Shown: positions 52,860 through 61,872, counted from the stretch's first letter. The stretch: 64,000 nucleotides of DNA from Candidatus Roseilinea sp. NK_OTU-006 (GCF_012931985.1 NZ_JAAFGM010000001.1:1-64000); one strand, 5' to 3'. Numbers and translations: made by a program. Notes: generated by a model from the letters alone, not told the origin.

Positions 52860-53846
52860 ATGGCCGTTTCAACAACCAGCGCTCCGATCACCTATGCCAC
52901 GCGCGTGGACAAAGTAGGCGCGCGCTATCAGTTCACACGTGCGCTGCGCATCGCCGTCGTTGTGCTCTACGCCACGATCAGCCTGATCCCGGTGTTTTGG
53001 ATGGTGACCGCAGCGTTCAAGTCGCGCCCTGATGTCGTGGCAATCCCGCCGAAGGTGTTCTTCACACCGACGATCGAGGGCTTCATCAGCCTACTCACCA
53101 AGCGCGTGCTGTTGCCGCCAGGCATGATGGAGGAATACAAGCAGCGCACCGACCTCAACTTTGCCGAGCGCATCATGGCCGAGCGCGGCCAGCGCATCAC
53201 CGGACCGAGCCAGTACGGCCAGCGCCTTCTGAACTCGGTCATCGTCGCCAGTGCTTCGACGGTGCTCTCGGTGCTGCTCGGCGTGCTGGCAGCGTATGCC
53301 TTCAGCCGGTTCAACGTGCCCGGCAAGGGTGACTTGCTCTTCTTCATCCTCAGCACACGCATGTTGCCGCCGGTGGTCGTCACCATCCCGATCTTCTTGA
53401 TGTATCAGCAGCTCAGGCTCTACGATACGCACCTGGGTTTGATCCTGCTCTACACGGTGTTCAACCTGTCGTTCGCGGTGTGGCTGCTCAAGGGCTTCAT
53501 TGACGAGATCCCACGGGAATACGAGGAAGCTGCGCTGGTGGACGGCTACAGCCGCCTGCAAGCCTTCCGCAAGGTGGTGTTGCCGCAGGCGATCACCGGC
53601 ATCGCTGCCACTTTCGTGTTTTGCCTGATCTTCGCCTGGAACGAATACGCCTTTGCGCTGATGCTGACGAGCGAGCGCGCCCGCACTGCGCCGCCCAGCA
53701 TTCCAACCGTGCTCGGCACCGGCGGCATCGAGTGGTCGGCCATCGCCGCCGGCACGCTCGGCTTCCTCGTCCCGGTGATCATCGTGACGTTTGCCCTGCG
53801 TGACTATCTGCTGCGCGGCGTGACGTTCGGTGCCCTGAGGAAATGA
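52860..53846 (+). CDS. ABC importer permease, MalG/UgpE type
   Basis: A 328-residue permease with six helices and the EAA loop YEEAALVDGYSRLQAFRKVV. Residues 75-118 form a hydrophilic insertion (EEYKQRTDLNFAERIMAER region) longer than usual between helices 1 and 2, and this probably reaches the binding protein. A 64-base gap with short inverted repeats separates it from the first permease. Confidence 0.93.
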   Translation: MAVSTTSAPITYATRVDKVGARYQFTRALRIAVVVLYATISLIPVFWMVTAAFKSRPDVVAIPPKVFFTPTIEGFISLLTKRVLLPPGMMEEYKQRTDLNFAERIMAERGQRITGPSQYGQRLLNSVIVASASTVLSVLLGVLAAYAFSRFNVPGKGDLLFFILSTRMLPPVVVTIPIFLMYQQLRLYDTHLGLILLYTVFNLSFAVWLLKGFIDEIPREYEEAALVDGYSRLQAFRKVVLPQAITGIAATFVFCLIFAWNEYAFALMLTSERARTAPPSIPTVLGTGGIEWSAIAAGTLGFLVPVIIVTFALRDYLLRGVTFGALRK

Positions 53847-53866
53847 ATGACCGACTCCCGACTGCC

Positions 53867-53900
53867 CGCTCGGTAATGGGAAGTCGGAAGTAGGGAGTGA
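53867..53900 (+). repeat. Degenerate heptamer repeats GGGAAGT-CGGAAGT-AGGGAGT
   Basis: Three seven-base units lie directly before the ATPase gene at 53905, preceded by ACTCCCGACT in the opposite sense. The block matches the minus strand of 25362-25390. Confidence 0.6.
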
Positions 53901-53904
53901 GCTT

Positions 53905-54996
53905 ATGGCAGACATCGAACTCCGGCAAGTCGAGAAGCGATTCGGGGAGCAGTATGCCGTCCGGCCGCTCGATCTTTGCATCAAGAACGGCGAATTCGTG
54001 GCGCTGCTCGGCCCATCGGGCTGCGGCAAGACCACAACGCTGCGCATGATCGCCGGCCTGGAGACGGTGAGCGGTGGCAGGATCATCCTCAACGGCCAGG
54101 ACGTCACCTGGCTGAAGCCGAGCCAGCGCGACGTGGCCATGGTCTTCCAGTTCTTCGCGCTCTACCCGCATCTAACGGCCTGGGAGAACATCGCCTTCCC
54201 CCTACAAGCCGAAGGTGAGCGCCGAGAGAATATCCAGCGGCGCGTGAAGGAAGTGGCCGAACTGTTGCAAATCGAGCCGCTGCTCAAATCGCGCCCCGGC
54301 GCGCTCAGCAGCGGCGACCAACAGCGCATCGCGCTGGCGCGCGCGCTGGTGCGCCGCCCGTCGTGCTTCCTGATGGACGAGCCGCTCGGCGCGCTCGACG
54401 CCGACTTCCGTGAGACGATGCGTTCGGAGATCAAGCGCCTGCACATTCTGCAAAACGCGACCACCGTCTATGTCACACACGACCAGATCGAGGCGATGGC
54501 GATGGCTGACCGCATCGTGGTGATGAGCCAAGGCGTGGTGCAACAAGTCGGCACGCCGGCCGAGGTGTATCACACCCCCAGCAACCTGTTCGTGGCGCAA
54601 TTCATCGGCAGCCCGGGCATGAACTTGGTGAAAGGCCATTGGGCCGACGGCGTCGCGACGTTGCCCGGCGGCAATCGCTATACGCCGCCGCCCGACTGGC
54701 CAGAGGCGCTCAACCGTGGGTTGTCCAGCAGCGGCGTCATCGTCGGCTTTCGGCCGGAAGCGGTGCACATCCACCCGAACGGACAACTGGCTGCCACCGT
54801 ATATTCGGTGGATTTGCACGGCGCGTATACGATGCTGGTATTGGAGATGGGCGACGATCATTCGATTCATGCGCGCGTCAGCCGTGACGCACACTTTACC
54901 GTCGGGGAGACCATGCGCTTCGACCTCAATCCGTCTATGGTGCGCTTTTTCGACCCGAAGAATGAGCGGGCGGTTCCAATCACGAATCGCAATTGA
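53905..54996 (+). CDS. ABC importer ATPase, first (UgpC/MsmX type)
   Basis: A 363-residue ATPase with Walker A GPSGCGKTT (residues 36-44), Walker B FLMDEP and the H-loop YVTHDQIEA. The signature reads LSSGDQQR instead of the usual LSGGQ. A C-terminal TOBE domain follows. The two signature changes suggest that one of the two composite ATP sites is weak. It works with the 55015 product. Confidence 0.93.
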   Translation: MADIELRQVEKRFGEQYAVRPLDLCIKNGEFVALLGPSGCGKTTTLRMIAGLETVSGGRIILNGQDVTWLKPSQRDVAMVFQFFALYPHLTAWENIAFPLQAEGERRENIQRRVKEVAELLQIEPLLKSRPGALSSGDQQRIALARALVRRPSCFLMDEPLGALDADFRETMRSEIKRLHILQNATTVYVTHDQIEAMAMADRIVVMSQGVVQQVGTPAEVYHTPSNLFVAQFIGSPGMNLVKGHWADGVATLPGGNRYTPPPDWPEALNRGLSSSGVIVGFRPEAVHIHPNGQLAATVYSVDLHGAYTMLVLEMGDDHSIHARVSRDAHFTVGETMRFDLNPSMVRFFDPKNERAVPITNRN

Positions 54997-55014
54997 TGAT
55001 TCTCGAGATCAGCC

Positions 55015-56082
55015 GTGGCAACCGTTGAGCTAAGCCATATCACCAAGAAATTCGGCTCCGTCACCGCGCTGAACGATGTGAGCTTTACCGTGAAGGACGG
55101 CGAGTTCTTCGTGCTGCTGGGTCAGACCGGCGCAGGCAAGACCACCACGCTGCGCGTGATCGCCGGCCTGGAGAAGCAAGACGCGGGCGAGGTGCTTTTC
55201 GACGGCGTGCCGGTCAATGACGTGACGCCGGCCGAGCGCGATACCGCTTTCGTCTTCCAGTATTACTCGCTCTATCCGACGATGTCGGTGTACGACAATC
55301 TGGCCTTCCCGCTGCGCGCGCCGGGCCGCAACTTGAGCGAGGCCGAGATCAAACAGCGCGTGCATGAAGCCGCCGAGCGCGTGCGCATCACTCATCTGCT
55401 TCAGCGCTCCACACGCAACCTATCCGGCGGCGAGATGCAGCGTGTGGCGCTAGGCCGCGCGCTGGTGCGCCGGCCCAAGATCTTTCTGATGGACGAGCCG
55501 CTGTCCAACCTGGACGCCAAGCTGCGCGAGGCGCTGCGCATCGAGCTGAACCGGCTGCAGCGCGAAGCGCACAGCACCACCTTGTTCGTCACCCACGACC
55601 AGATCGAGGCGATGACCTTGGCCGACCGCGTCGGCGTGTTGCGCGAGGGCGTGCTGGTACAGGTGGGCACACCGCGCGAGATCTATGACTTCCCCGCCAC
55701 CACGTTCGTGGCCAAGCTGGTCGGTGTGCCGCGCATCAACCTGTATAATGCGGCGCGCGCCGACGGGATGATTCGCGTGCCCGACAGCACAATTCAACTG
55801 CCGGCGCCGATGCATGTCGGGCTGCCGGAATCCTTCACGCTCGGCTTCCGGCCGGAGGACGTGCAGATCACCCCCGACGGAGACTTGAGCGGACAGATTA
55901 CCCTGCTCGAGCCGTTGGGCGTAGAGACCATCGTGCATATCCGGTCGGGCCGGCAGAGCCTGCTCAGCACCGTGAGCGGCATCGCCGACTTCAGCATCGG
56001 TAGCGAGGTGCGCTATCGCATCGTGCGCGAACGGTTGCACTTCTTCGACCGGAAGACCGGCCGCCGGCTGTCGCTCAATTGA
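55015..56082 (+). CDS. ABC importer ATPase, second
   Basis: A 355-residue ATPase with Walker A GQTGAGKTT, signature LSGGEMQR, Walker B FLMDEP, FVTHDQIEA and a TOBE domain. The start codon is GTG. Most carbohydrate importers use one ATPase as a homodimer. Two adjacent, different genes point to a heterodimer, as in the GlpS/GlpT glycerol importers. Confidence 0.93.
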   Translation: MATVELSHITKKFGSVTALNDVSFTVKDGEFFVLLGQTGAGKTTTLRVIAGLEKQDAGEVLFDGVPVNDVTPAERDTAFVFQYYSLYPTMSVYDNLAFPLRAPGRNLSEAEIKQRVHEAAERVRITHLLQRSTRNLSGGEMQRVALGRALVRRPKIFLMDEPLSNLDAKLREALRIELNRLQREAHSTTLFVTHDQIEAMTLADRVGVLREGVLVQVGTPREIYDFPATTFVAKLVGVPRINLYNAARADGMIRVPDSTIQLPAPMHVGLPESFTLGFRPEDVQITPDGDLSGQITLLEPLGVETIVHIRSGRQSLLSTVSGIADFSIGSEVRYRIVRERLHFFDRKTGRRLSLN

Positions 56083-56091
56083 GGCGTTCTG

Positions 56092-56406
56092 ATGAACCCC
56101 ACGCTGCAATTCCTCATCTTCATTGTTGGATTCTTTATCATCCTCGGTTTGTTCATCCGGCTGATCCAGATTGCCGAGAAGCGGCTGGGAGGCAAGGTGC
56201 CTAACCGACGCTACAGTGGGGTGATGAGCGTCATCATCAGCGGCATGGTGCTCGGCATCGTGATGATGTTCCAGCCCGTCGCCTTGGCCCTTATGGAGCC
56301 AGGCTTCCTGTTGCTGCTCATCTCGACGCTGGCGTTTATCTTGTGGAGCCACGTTTGGCCTGCACCGGTGCTTCAGCCGCACAGCGGCGAGGCGGCAGAA
56401 CGTTGA
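56092..56406 (+). CDS. Small membrane protein of the transporter operon
   Basis: A 104-residue protein with three hydrophobic segments (about 5-24, 43-62 and 70-88) and a short basic stretch after the first. I recognise no family. It lies 9 bases after the second ATPase. A small integral membrane protein also accompanies the two-ATPase glycerol importer (GlpU), but I see no clear sequence likeness. Confidence 0.65.
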   Translation: MNPTLQFLIFIVGFFIILGLFIRLIQIAEKRLGGKVPNRRYSGVMSVIISGMVLGIVMMFQPVALALMEPGFLLLLISTLAFILWSHVWPAPVLQPHSGEAAER

Positions 56407-56439
56407 GACTGCGCTTGTGCGGACCGAGCATCCTGCGCG

Positions 56440-57204
56440 GTGTTTCTCTTCGGCGTGAACTTGAAGATGCACCAAACGCCGCAGCAGACGCGGGAGTTCT
56501 TGCAGATGCTGCGCGAGCGCGTCGCGCGCGTGCCGAAGATCGAGCGTGCACGCTTGTGGGTGATTCCCCCGTTCACATCCACTGCCGTGGCAGCGGAAGC
56601 CGCGCACGGCTCCGGCATCCGCATCGGCGCGCAAAACATGCACTGGGCGGATGAAGGCGCGTTCACCGGCGAGATTTCGCCGCTCATGCTCAAGGCCTGT
56701 GGGGCCGAGTTCGTCATGCTCGGCCACGCCGAGCGCCGCACGTTATTCGGCGAGACCGACGCGGTGTTGAACCAGAAGGTGCTGGCTGCCGTCCGTCACA
56801 ACCTGGGCGTCATGTTGTGTGTAGGCGAACCGGTCGCCGTCAAGGCCGCCGGCGCAGGCACAGAATATGTGTCGCAGCAATTGAAGCTGGCACTTTGTGG
56901 GCTGGCAACCCCCGGCGATTTACAGGTGCTTTACGAGCCGCTGTGGTCGGTCGGCGAAGGCGGTGTGGCGGCTGACCCGGACTACGTGAGCGTAGCATTC
57001 GGTAACATCCGGCGCGTGCTGCGTGAACTTTTCGGCGCAGCGGGTGAGCACGTCCCCATCCTCTATGGCGGCAGCGTGGACGCGACGAATTGTGCCCGAT
57101 ATGCGCGCCTGCCGCAGTCGAGTGGGATGGGCGTCGGGCGCGCCGGCTGGAACGTAGATAGCTTCGTTGCCGTGTTGACCAACGCACTGGCGGCACTGGA
57201 TTAA
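56440..57204 (+). CDS. Triose-phosphate-isomerase-fold enzyme, TpiA2/EryH-like
   Basis: A 254-residue TIM-barrel isomerase with the catalytic lysine in VNLKMH, the histidine in LGHAERR and the glutamate in YEPLWSVGEG. GAQNMHWADEGAFTGEISPLMLK and the ending GVGRAGWNVDSF are typical of the TpiA2/EryH group (L-erythrulose-1-phosphate isomerase) rather than the glycolytic enzyme. A sugar-catabolic setting with an RpiB/EryI-like gene supports this. Glycolytic activity cannot be ruled out. Confidence 0.82.
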   Translation: MFLFGVNLKMHQTPQQTREFLQMLRERVARVPKIERARLWVIPPFTSTAVAAEAAHGSGIRIGAQNMHWADEGAFTGEISPLMLKACGAEFVMLGHAERRTLFGETDAVLNQKVLAAVRHNLGVMLCVGEPVAVKAAGAGTEYVSQQLKLALCGLATPGDLQVLYEPLWSVGEGGVAADPDYVSVAFGNIRRVLRELFGAAGEHVPILYGGSVDATNCARYARLPQSSGMGVGRAGWNVDSFVAVLTNALAALD

Positions 57205-57207
57205 GCA

Positions 57208-59184
57208 ATGCAAAATCTCTGGAACGATGCGGAAGCGGCAACTTTCGTTGGCGACCTGGCCCAGCGCGTCTATACATCGCGTTTGCTCGGACGCGAGCCG
57301 ACGCTGGTGTTACACGGTGGCGGCAACACCTCGGTGAAAACGCGCGTGCGGGATGTCTTCGGCGAAGAGGAAGACATCCTCTACGTCAAGGGCAGCGGTG
57401 GGGACCTGGCGACGATTGAAGCGACCGGCTTCACGCCGTTGCGCCTGCGGCCAACGGCGCGGCTGGCCGCATTGTCCCAGCTCGCCGACACCGAGATGAT
57501 GCGCCTGTTGCGCAGCTACGCCATCGAACCCGGCGCGCCCGCGCCTTCCGTCGAAGCCGTCTTGCACGCGATCTTGCCCTACAAGTTCGTTGATCACACG
57601 CACGCCGATGCGCTGCTCGCCATCACCAACACTCCCGACGGCGAACGCCGCGTGCGCGAGCTATACGGCGACGTCGTGCTGATTGTGCCCTACGTCATGC
57701 CGGGCTTCACACTGGCCAAGCTGTGCGCCGAGCGGTTTGATGCGTGCGCTCATAAAGATGACCTCATCGGCATTGTGCTGATGCATCATGGGCTGGTCAC
57801 CTTTGGCGATACGGCGCGACAGGCTTACACGCGAATGATTGATCTGGTGACGCAGGCGGAGGAATACATCGCGCAGCATGGCCAGTGGCGCGTGACCTTC
57901 CCACCGGCGCAGCGGAGCGACCGGCCCACGCGTGTGGTGTTGGCTGAATTACGCCGTGCTGTGTCTGAGGCAGCCGGTGCGCCGATGATCCTGACCACGC
58001 ATGACGATGACAAATCCCTGGGCTTTGCTCGGCGCTCCGACGTAGCGTCCATTGCACGGCGCGGCCCGGTCACGCCCGATCACGTCATTCGCACCAAGCG
58101 CCTGCCGTTAATCGGTCGCGACGTGGCGACGTATCGCGCCGAATATGAGGCCTATTTTGCCCGTCACAGCGCGGCATTGTCGCAGCCGCTCGCCATGCTT
58201 GACCCGGCGCCGCGTGTGATCCTCGACCCGGAGTTGGGGATGGCGACCGCCGGTCGCAGTGTGAAAGACGCGACTGTCGCCGCTGAGATCTATGCGCAAA
58301 CGATTGACGTCATCCTGCGCGCAGAGTCGCTGGGTGGATGGTGTGCGCTGCCGGAGGCGGAACTGTTTCGCGTGGAGTATTGGGATCTGGAGCAGGCCAA
58401 GCTTAAACGCATGCCGGCGCCGCAGATGTTCACCGGCGAAGTGGCGTTGGTGACCGGCGCGGCTTCCGGCATCGGCAGGGCATGCGCCCAGGCATTGCTG
58501 AAGCGCGGCGCAGCCGTGGTTGGCCTCGACATCGCTCCGGCCATCGAAAGCCTCTTTCCACAACCGGAGTTTTTGGGAATCCACGCCGACGTGAGCGACG
58601 AAGCGGCGTTGCGCGATGCGCTGGAACGTACAGCGCGGCGCTATGGCGGGCTGGATATGTTAGTGCTCAACGCCGGCATCTTCCCGGCCAGCCAGCGTAT
58701 CGCCGCGCTGGAGGCGCAGACCTGGTCGCGCGCGTTGCGCATCAACCTTGATGCCAACGCGATGCTGATGCGCGAAGCGCATCCGCTGCTAAAACTGGCG
58801 CCACGTGGTGGGCGTGTGGTGGTGGTCGGCTCGAAGAACGTGCCGGCGCCGGGGCCGGGCGCAGCCGCTTACTCGGCATCGAAAGCTGCGCTGACGCAGC
58901 TAGCGCGCGTGGCTGCGCTGGAGTGGGGCAGCGACGGCATCCGCGTGAACGTCGTCCACCCGAACGCAGTGTTCGACACCGGCATCTGGACGGATGAGGT
59001 GCTGTCCGTGCGCGCACAGAGCTATGGGATGACCGTCGAGCAGTACAAGCGCAACAACGTGCTGGGAGCGGAGGTGACCAGCCGCGACGTTGCGGAACTG
59101 GTCGCTGAGCTGTGCGGCCCTGTTTTTGCCAAAACTACCGGCGCGCAAATCCCCATTGATGGCGGCAATGAGCGGGTGATTTGA
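57208..59184 (+). CDS. Bifunctional class II aldolase / short-chain dehydrogenase
   Basis: A 658-residue fusion. The aldolase part (1-390) has the phosphate loop LHGGGNTSVK, the metal pair FVDHTHADAL and the later HHGLVTFG histidines. The SDR part (about 405-658) has VTGAASGIGRACA, NAG and YSASKAAL. This architecture is known from rhamnulose-1-phosphate aldolase/lactaldehyde dehydrogenase-type proteins. It would cleave or oxidise a ketose phosphate made by the upstream kinase. It is 3 bases from the isomerase gene. Confidence 0.92.
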   Translation: MQNLWNDAEAATFVGDLAQRVYTSRLLGREPTLVLHGGGNTSVKTRVRDVFGEEEDILYVKGSGGDLATIEATGFTPLRLRPTARLAALSQLADTEMMRLLRSYAIEPGAPAPSVEAVLHAILPYKFVDHTHADALLAITNTPDGERRVRELYGDVVLIVPYVMPGFTLAKLCAERFDACAHKDDLIGIVLMHHGLVTFGDTARQAYTRMIDLVTQAEEYIAQHGQWRVTFPPAQRSDRPTRVVLAELRRAVSEAAGAPMILTTHDDDKSLGFARRSDVASIARRGPVTPDHVIRTKRLPLIGRDVATYRAEYEAYFARHSAALSQPLAMLDPAPRVILDPELGMATAGRSVKDATVAAEIYAQTIDVILRAESLGGWCALPEAELFRVEYWDLEQAKLKRMPAPQMFTGEVALVTGAASGIGRACAQALLKRGAAVVGLDIAPAIESLFPQPEFLGIHADVSDEAALRDALERTARRYGGLDMLVLNAGIFPASQRIAALEAQTWSRALRINLDANAMLMREAHPLLKLAPRGGRVVVVGSKNVPAPGPGAAAYSASKAALTQLARVAALEWGSDGIRVNVVHPNAVFDTGIWTDEVLSVRAQSYGMTVEQYKRNNVLGAEVTSRDVAELVAELCGPVFAKTTGAQIPIDGGNERVI

Positions 59185-59209
59185 CCCGCCCGTATCGGGA
59201 GGAGTGACA

Positions 59210-59620
59210 ATGAGCGAACGTGCGAGAGCCAAAGTGGCCATCGGCGCGGGCGATGCTGGTTATCCGTTGAAAGAGATCATCAAGAAGCATCTCGAAGCGC
59301 AGGGCGTTGAGGTAGTGGATTACGGCCCCAGTACGCCCGATCCAGTGGATTATCCCGATTGAGCGGTGCGGTAATGTTGGCCCGGGATATTGCAGCGCGA
59401 AAATATGAGCGCGGCATCCTGATCTGCGGCACGGGCATCGGCATGGCAATTACGGCAAATAAGGCGCCGGGCGTGTGCGCCGCGCAGGCGCGCGATACCT
59501 ATTCCGCCGAGCGCGCGCACAAGAGCAACAATGCGCAGATCATCACCATGGGCGCGCGCGTGATCGGCCCCGAGCTTGCCAACCAGATCGTGGACATGCG
59601 GATGGCCAGCGAGTTCCAGG
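59210..59620 (+). pseudogene. rpiB: RpiB/EryI-like sugar-phosphate isomerase, frameshifted and truncated
   Basis: GGAGGAG precedes the ATG. Fifty codons run to VDYPD, then a TGA (59360-59362) interrupts. Reading resumes one frame away with [19 protein letters not shown] and the intact [23 protein letters not shown] and [18 protein letters not shown] segments. One extra T near 59359 would restore the frame. The homology stops at SEFQ (59620), losing about the last 30 residues. The start AGDAGYPLKE and the [13 protein letters not shown] segment fit the EryI/DerI subgroup. Confidence 0.85.
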
Positions 59621-60130
59621 CTCGGTCACGCACATGGGCTTGTTGGTGCGCTGACGGTAACCCTCAATGGTGCTGATGAACGACCAGGAGTGATGCGGGT
59701 TGTCGAACGGCCCGCGAAAGCGCGCCGTCGGGTCGTCGTAGCCTTCATTCCAGCGCTTGTCCGGCGGCATGTTGTAGCCGTTCAAGTGCACGCCGATGCA
59801 ATCTACCCAGTTCAGCCCACCGGCGCGCCCGTAGTCTTCGAGATGATGTTTGCGCCGGCCGGCAAGGGCGCGGCCATGATTCAGCCGGCGATCTATGCTG
59901 CACAGCACCGGGGGCACCTTGCGCAGGAACGCGACGTAGTCCGCCGCGCGCAGTTCACCGGACAACACCACCCACTCGCGGTCGAGGTTGGTCTCGTTCA
60001 GCACCTCGATCGTCTGGATGCAGCCTTTATGGCGCGCGGCGATCAGTCGGAAGAAACGCATGCCTTCGCCCGGCAACTCCGGCGTGCCCGGCCTTCGTTA
60101 AAGACGAAGCCGTTGAAGCATGTCTAGGTT
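59621..60130 (-). pseudogene. Glycoside-hydrolase remnant fused tail-to-tail to the RpiB remnant
   Basis: The minus strand encodes pieces of a cellulase/xylosidase-like TIM barrel: TIEVLNETNLDREW (with the NE acid motif), [33 protein letters not shown] and NKPMCVTEP. The last is where a catalytic glutamate is expected. The stretch between VLCSID and the CIGVHL segment is scrambled by frameshifts. Both the start and the end are missing, the latter at the junction with the RpiB remnant. Confidence 0.7.
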
Positions 60131-60224
60131 GTAGCGGTGTGGGTGTGGATGATAAGCTGCGCTTTGAGGTGAGCGCGAAAAGCCTACGCGTTGACCGCGA
60201 TGCGTTCGCCAATGTCGAGAAACA

Positions 60225-60259
60225 AAAAGCGGGCGTTCCTCATCGGGACGCCCGCTTTT
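60225..60259. terminator. Strong bidirectional terminator
   Basis: AAAAGCGGGCGTTCC (60225-60239) pairs with GGGACGCCCGCTTTT (60245-60259) with one G-T pair and loop TCATC. A- and T-runs flank the stem on both sides. It serves the minus-strand 60358 gene, and would stop any transcript from the left. Confidence 0.85.
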
Positions 60260-60357
60260 CGGTGCGACAGGCTAATGAGTGGGCCGTCGCCTGGCTTTTG
60301 GGCAACAACAAGGTGACGTTTTGCGGCTGCGCTCTGTCACGTCCTTGCTGCCATTGC

Positions 60358-60846
60358 CTAGGCGTTAGCTCCTGCTTCCTTCGTCGCGGCACCGGCTGAT
60401 GATTCCATCGCTCCAGATACTGCGGCGGCTGCAGGAGCCAGCGCGCTCCCAACGCTTTTCAGCGCTGTCTCCGTGTTGCGAACGGCTGCCTCGGTGTTGC
60501 GCATCAGCGTCTCGGTGTTCTTCATCAGCATCTCGCTGTTCTTCACCGCCGCCTCGGCCGACTTGCGGCTCTGCTCGGCCACTTGCAGGGTGGCCCGTGA
60601 GTTGTACTCGACATCGGTGAGTAAGCGCAGCACGGCGCCGAATGCGAGCAGCGGAATGCCGTTTGCCAGGCCCACAAGAACCGGTCCCCAGCCGACCATG
60701 TTGAAGCCTTGGTTGTAGCCGGGCCAGAAGTTACCCGTCAGCAAGACCAGGCCGCTGACCAGCCCCAAGACGAGCACGACGATGCCCGCAACGATGAGGA
60801 TCGTCCCCAAGACTCTTAGCCCGCCGTATCTTCGCGGTACGTTCAT
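60358..60846 (-). CDS. Small membrane protein with heptad-repeat coiled coil
   Basis: A 162-residue protein with two membrane helices (about 12-37 and 50-74). A coiled coil follows, made of five near-identical seven-residue units (for example KNSEMLM, KNTETLM, RNTEAAV, RNTETAL), and the tail is alanine-rich. I recognise no family. The repeats suggest oligomerisation. It lies upstream of a strong terminator and may share a transcript with the lipoprotein gene that precedes it, 30 bases away. Confidence 0.7.
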   Translation of the reverse strand: MNVPRRYGGLRVLGTILIVAGIVVLVLGLVSGLVLLTGNFWPGYNQGFNMVGWGPVLVGLANGIPLLAFGAVLRLLTDVEYNSRATLQVAEQSRKSAEAAVKNSEMLMKNTETLMRNTEAAVRNTETALKSVGSALAPAAAAVSGAMESSAGAATKEAGANA

Positions 60847-60876
60847 AGGTGTAACCCCTTTCGCCCTCGAATGCGA

Positions 60877-61872
60877 CTAATTCCCCGATGCAAAGGGCAG
60901 CGGAATCCTCTGCGCGCCGGGCGCGGGCGGGAAGCGCAGCGCGATTTCGGCATTCACGCTCGCCAGCGTCGGGCCGAACTTCTCAACCAGCGTGTTGATC
61001 TGGCTGAACTCCGGATACGTGTTGAGGGCGACGATCACCTCAGACGTGTTCTTTAAGCAGTTTTCATCGCACACCAAGTTGGGGAGCGGCTTGTCGTTGA
61101 AGGCTAGCGCCAAGCCATCACCTTCGCTGCGCATCGAGATGTGCTGGACGCCGCGATCGATCAACGCGCGGACGAAGTTCGGATCGAGTTTGACCGTGGT
61201 CAGGTTGAGGCCGAACATCTGCTCGAGCTCCGTGGCGGAGACGCCGGCGACCGACGGCACGCCGTTTTGATCGTAATCAATCACGACGCGAATCAGCACC
61301 GAATCTTCGCCCGGCGTCGCAGGCGCGGCCAGCGCGGGTGCCTTCGGATCGCGCAGCGGGATCTCCGGCGCGCCGGTGCTCGGCACGCGGATCACCAAGC
61401 CCAGACCCAGGCTGCGGGCCAAAGGCAGGAAGCGCTTCGCCAACGCGGCGTAGCCTTCGAATCCCGGGGCGAAGATGGACGTCATACTCTCGGCCACGTC
61501 ACCGATGTTCGACACCGATTCTTCGCTCAGCCTAATGGACGGCAGTTGTTTGCCGTTAGCGTAGATGAATGCGCCCTTGCCATGAAAGGCCAATTCGATG
61601 TGCTGGACGCCAGTGCTCTTCAGATAGTCCACCCAGTCCTTGCCGATGGCGAATTGATTCAGGTCGAGTTGCCCAAAGGTGAGTGTGTTGAGGAGTTCGG
61701 GGCTTAAGCCTGCAATCGAAGGTGTGCCGTTGTCGTCAAGTGCGACTTCTATGCGAGGAAGGGCCAGGAAGAAGTCGCTGTTCCTGTCCACTTCAGCAGC
61801 AGGTGCGCCGCATGCGGAAAGCGCGATTGCCAGCGCAGGGATCAATAACGAGATACGCTTTGCGAATTTCAT
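60877..61872 (-). CDS. Lipoprotein with two repeated domains, unknown function
   Basis: A 331-residue lipoprotein with a signal peptide ending in LSAC (cysteine near residue 21). Two homologous halves follow. One runs RIEVALDDNGTPSIAGLSPE through GVQHIELAFHGKGAF and KQLPSIRL. The other runs RVVIDYDQNGVPSVAGVSAT through GVQHISMRSEGDGLAL and KPLPNLVC. I recognise no family. It is probably surface-anchored. The start is fixed by GGAGGGA eight bases before ATG 61872; an upstream in-frame ATG at 61941 would put the signal peptide inside the protein. Confidence 0.75.
   Translation of the reverse strand: MKFAKRISLLIPALAIALSACGAPAAEVDRNSDFFLALPRIEVALDDNGTPSIAGLSPELLNTLTFGQLDLNQFAIGKDWVDYLKSTGVQHIELAFHGKGAFIYANGKQLPSIRLSEESVSNIGDVAESMTSIFAPGFEGYAALAKRFLPLARSLGLGLVIRVPSTGAPEIPLRDPKAPALAAPATPGEDSVLIRVVIDYDQNGVPSVAGVSATELEQMFGLNLTTVKLDPNFVRALIDRGVQHISMRSEGDGLALAFNDKPLPNLVCDENCLKNTSEVIVALNTYPEFSQINTLVEKFGPTLASVNAEIALRFPPAPGAQRIPLPFASGN

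Noticed and set aside
60139-60399. An 86-residue plus-strand reading frame
   Set aside because: It runs through the bidirectional terminator hairpin, has no ribosome site and no likeness to any family.
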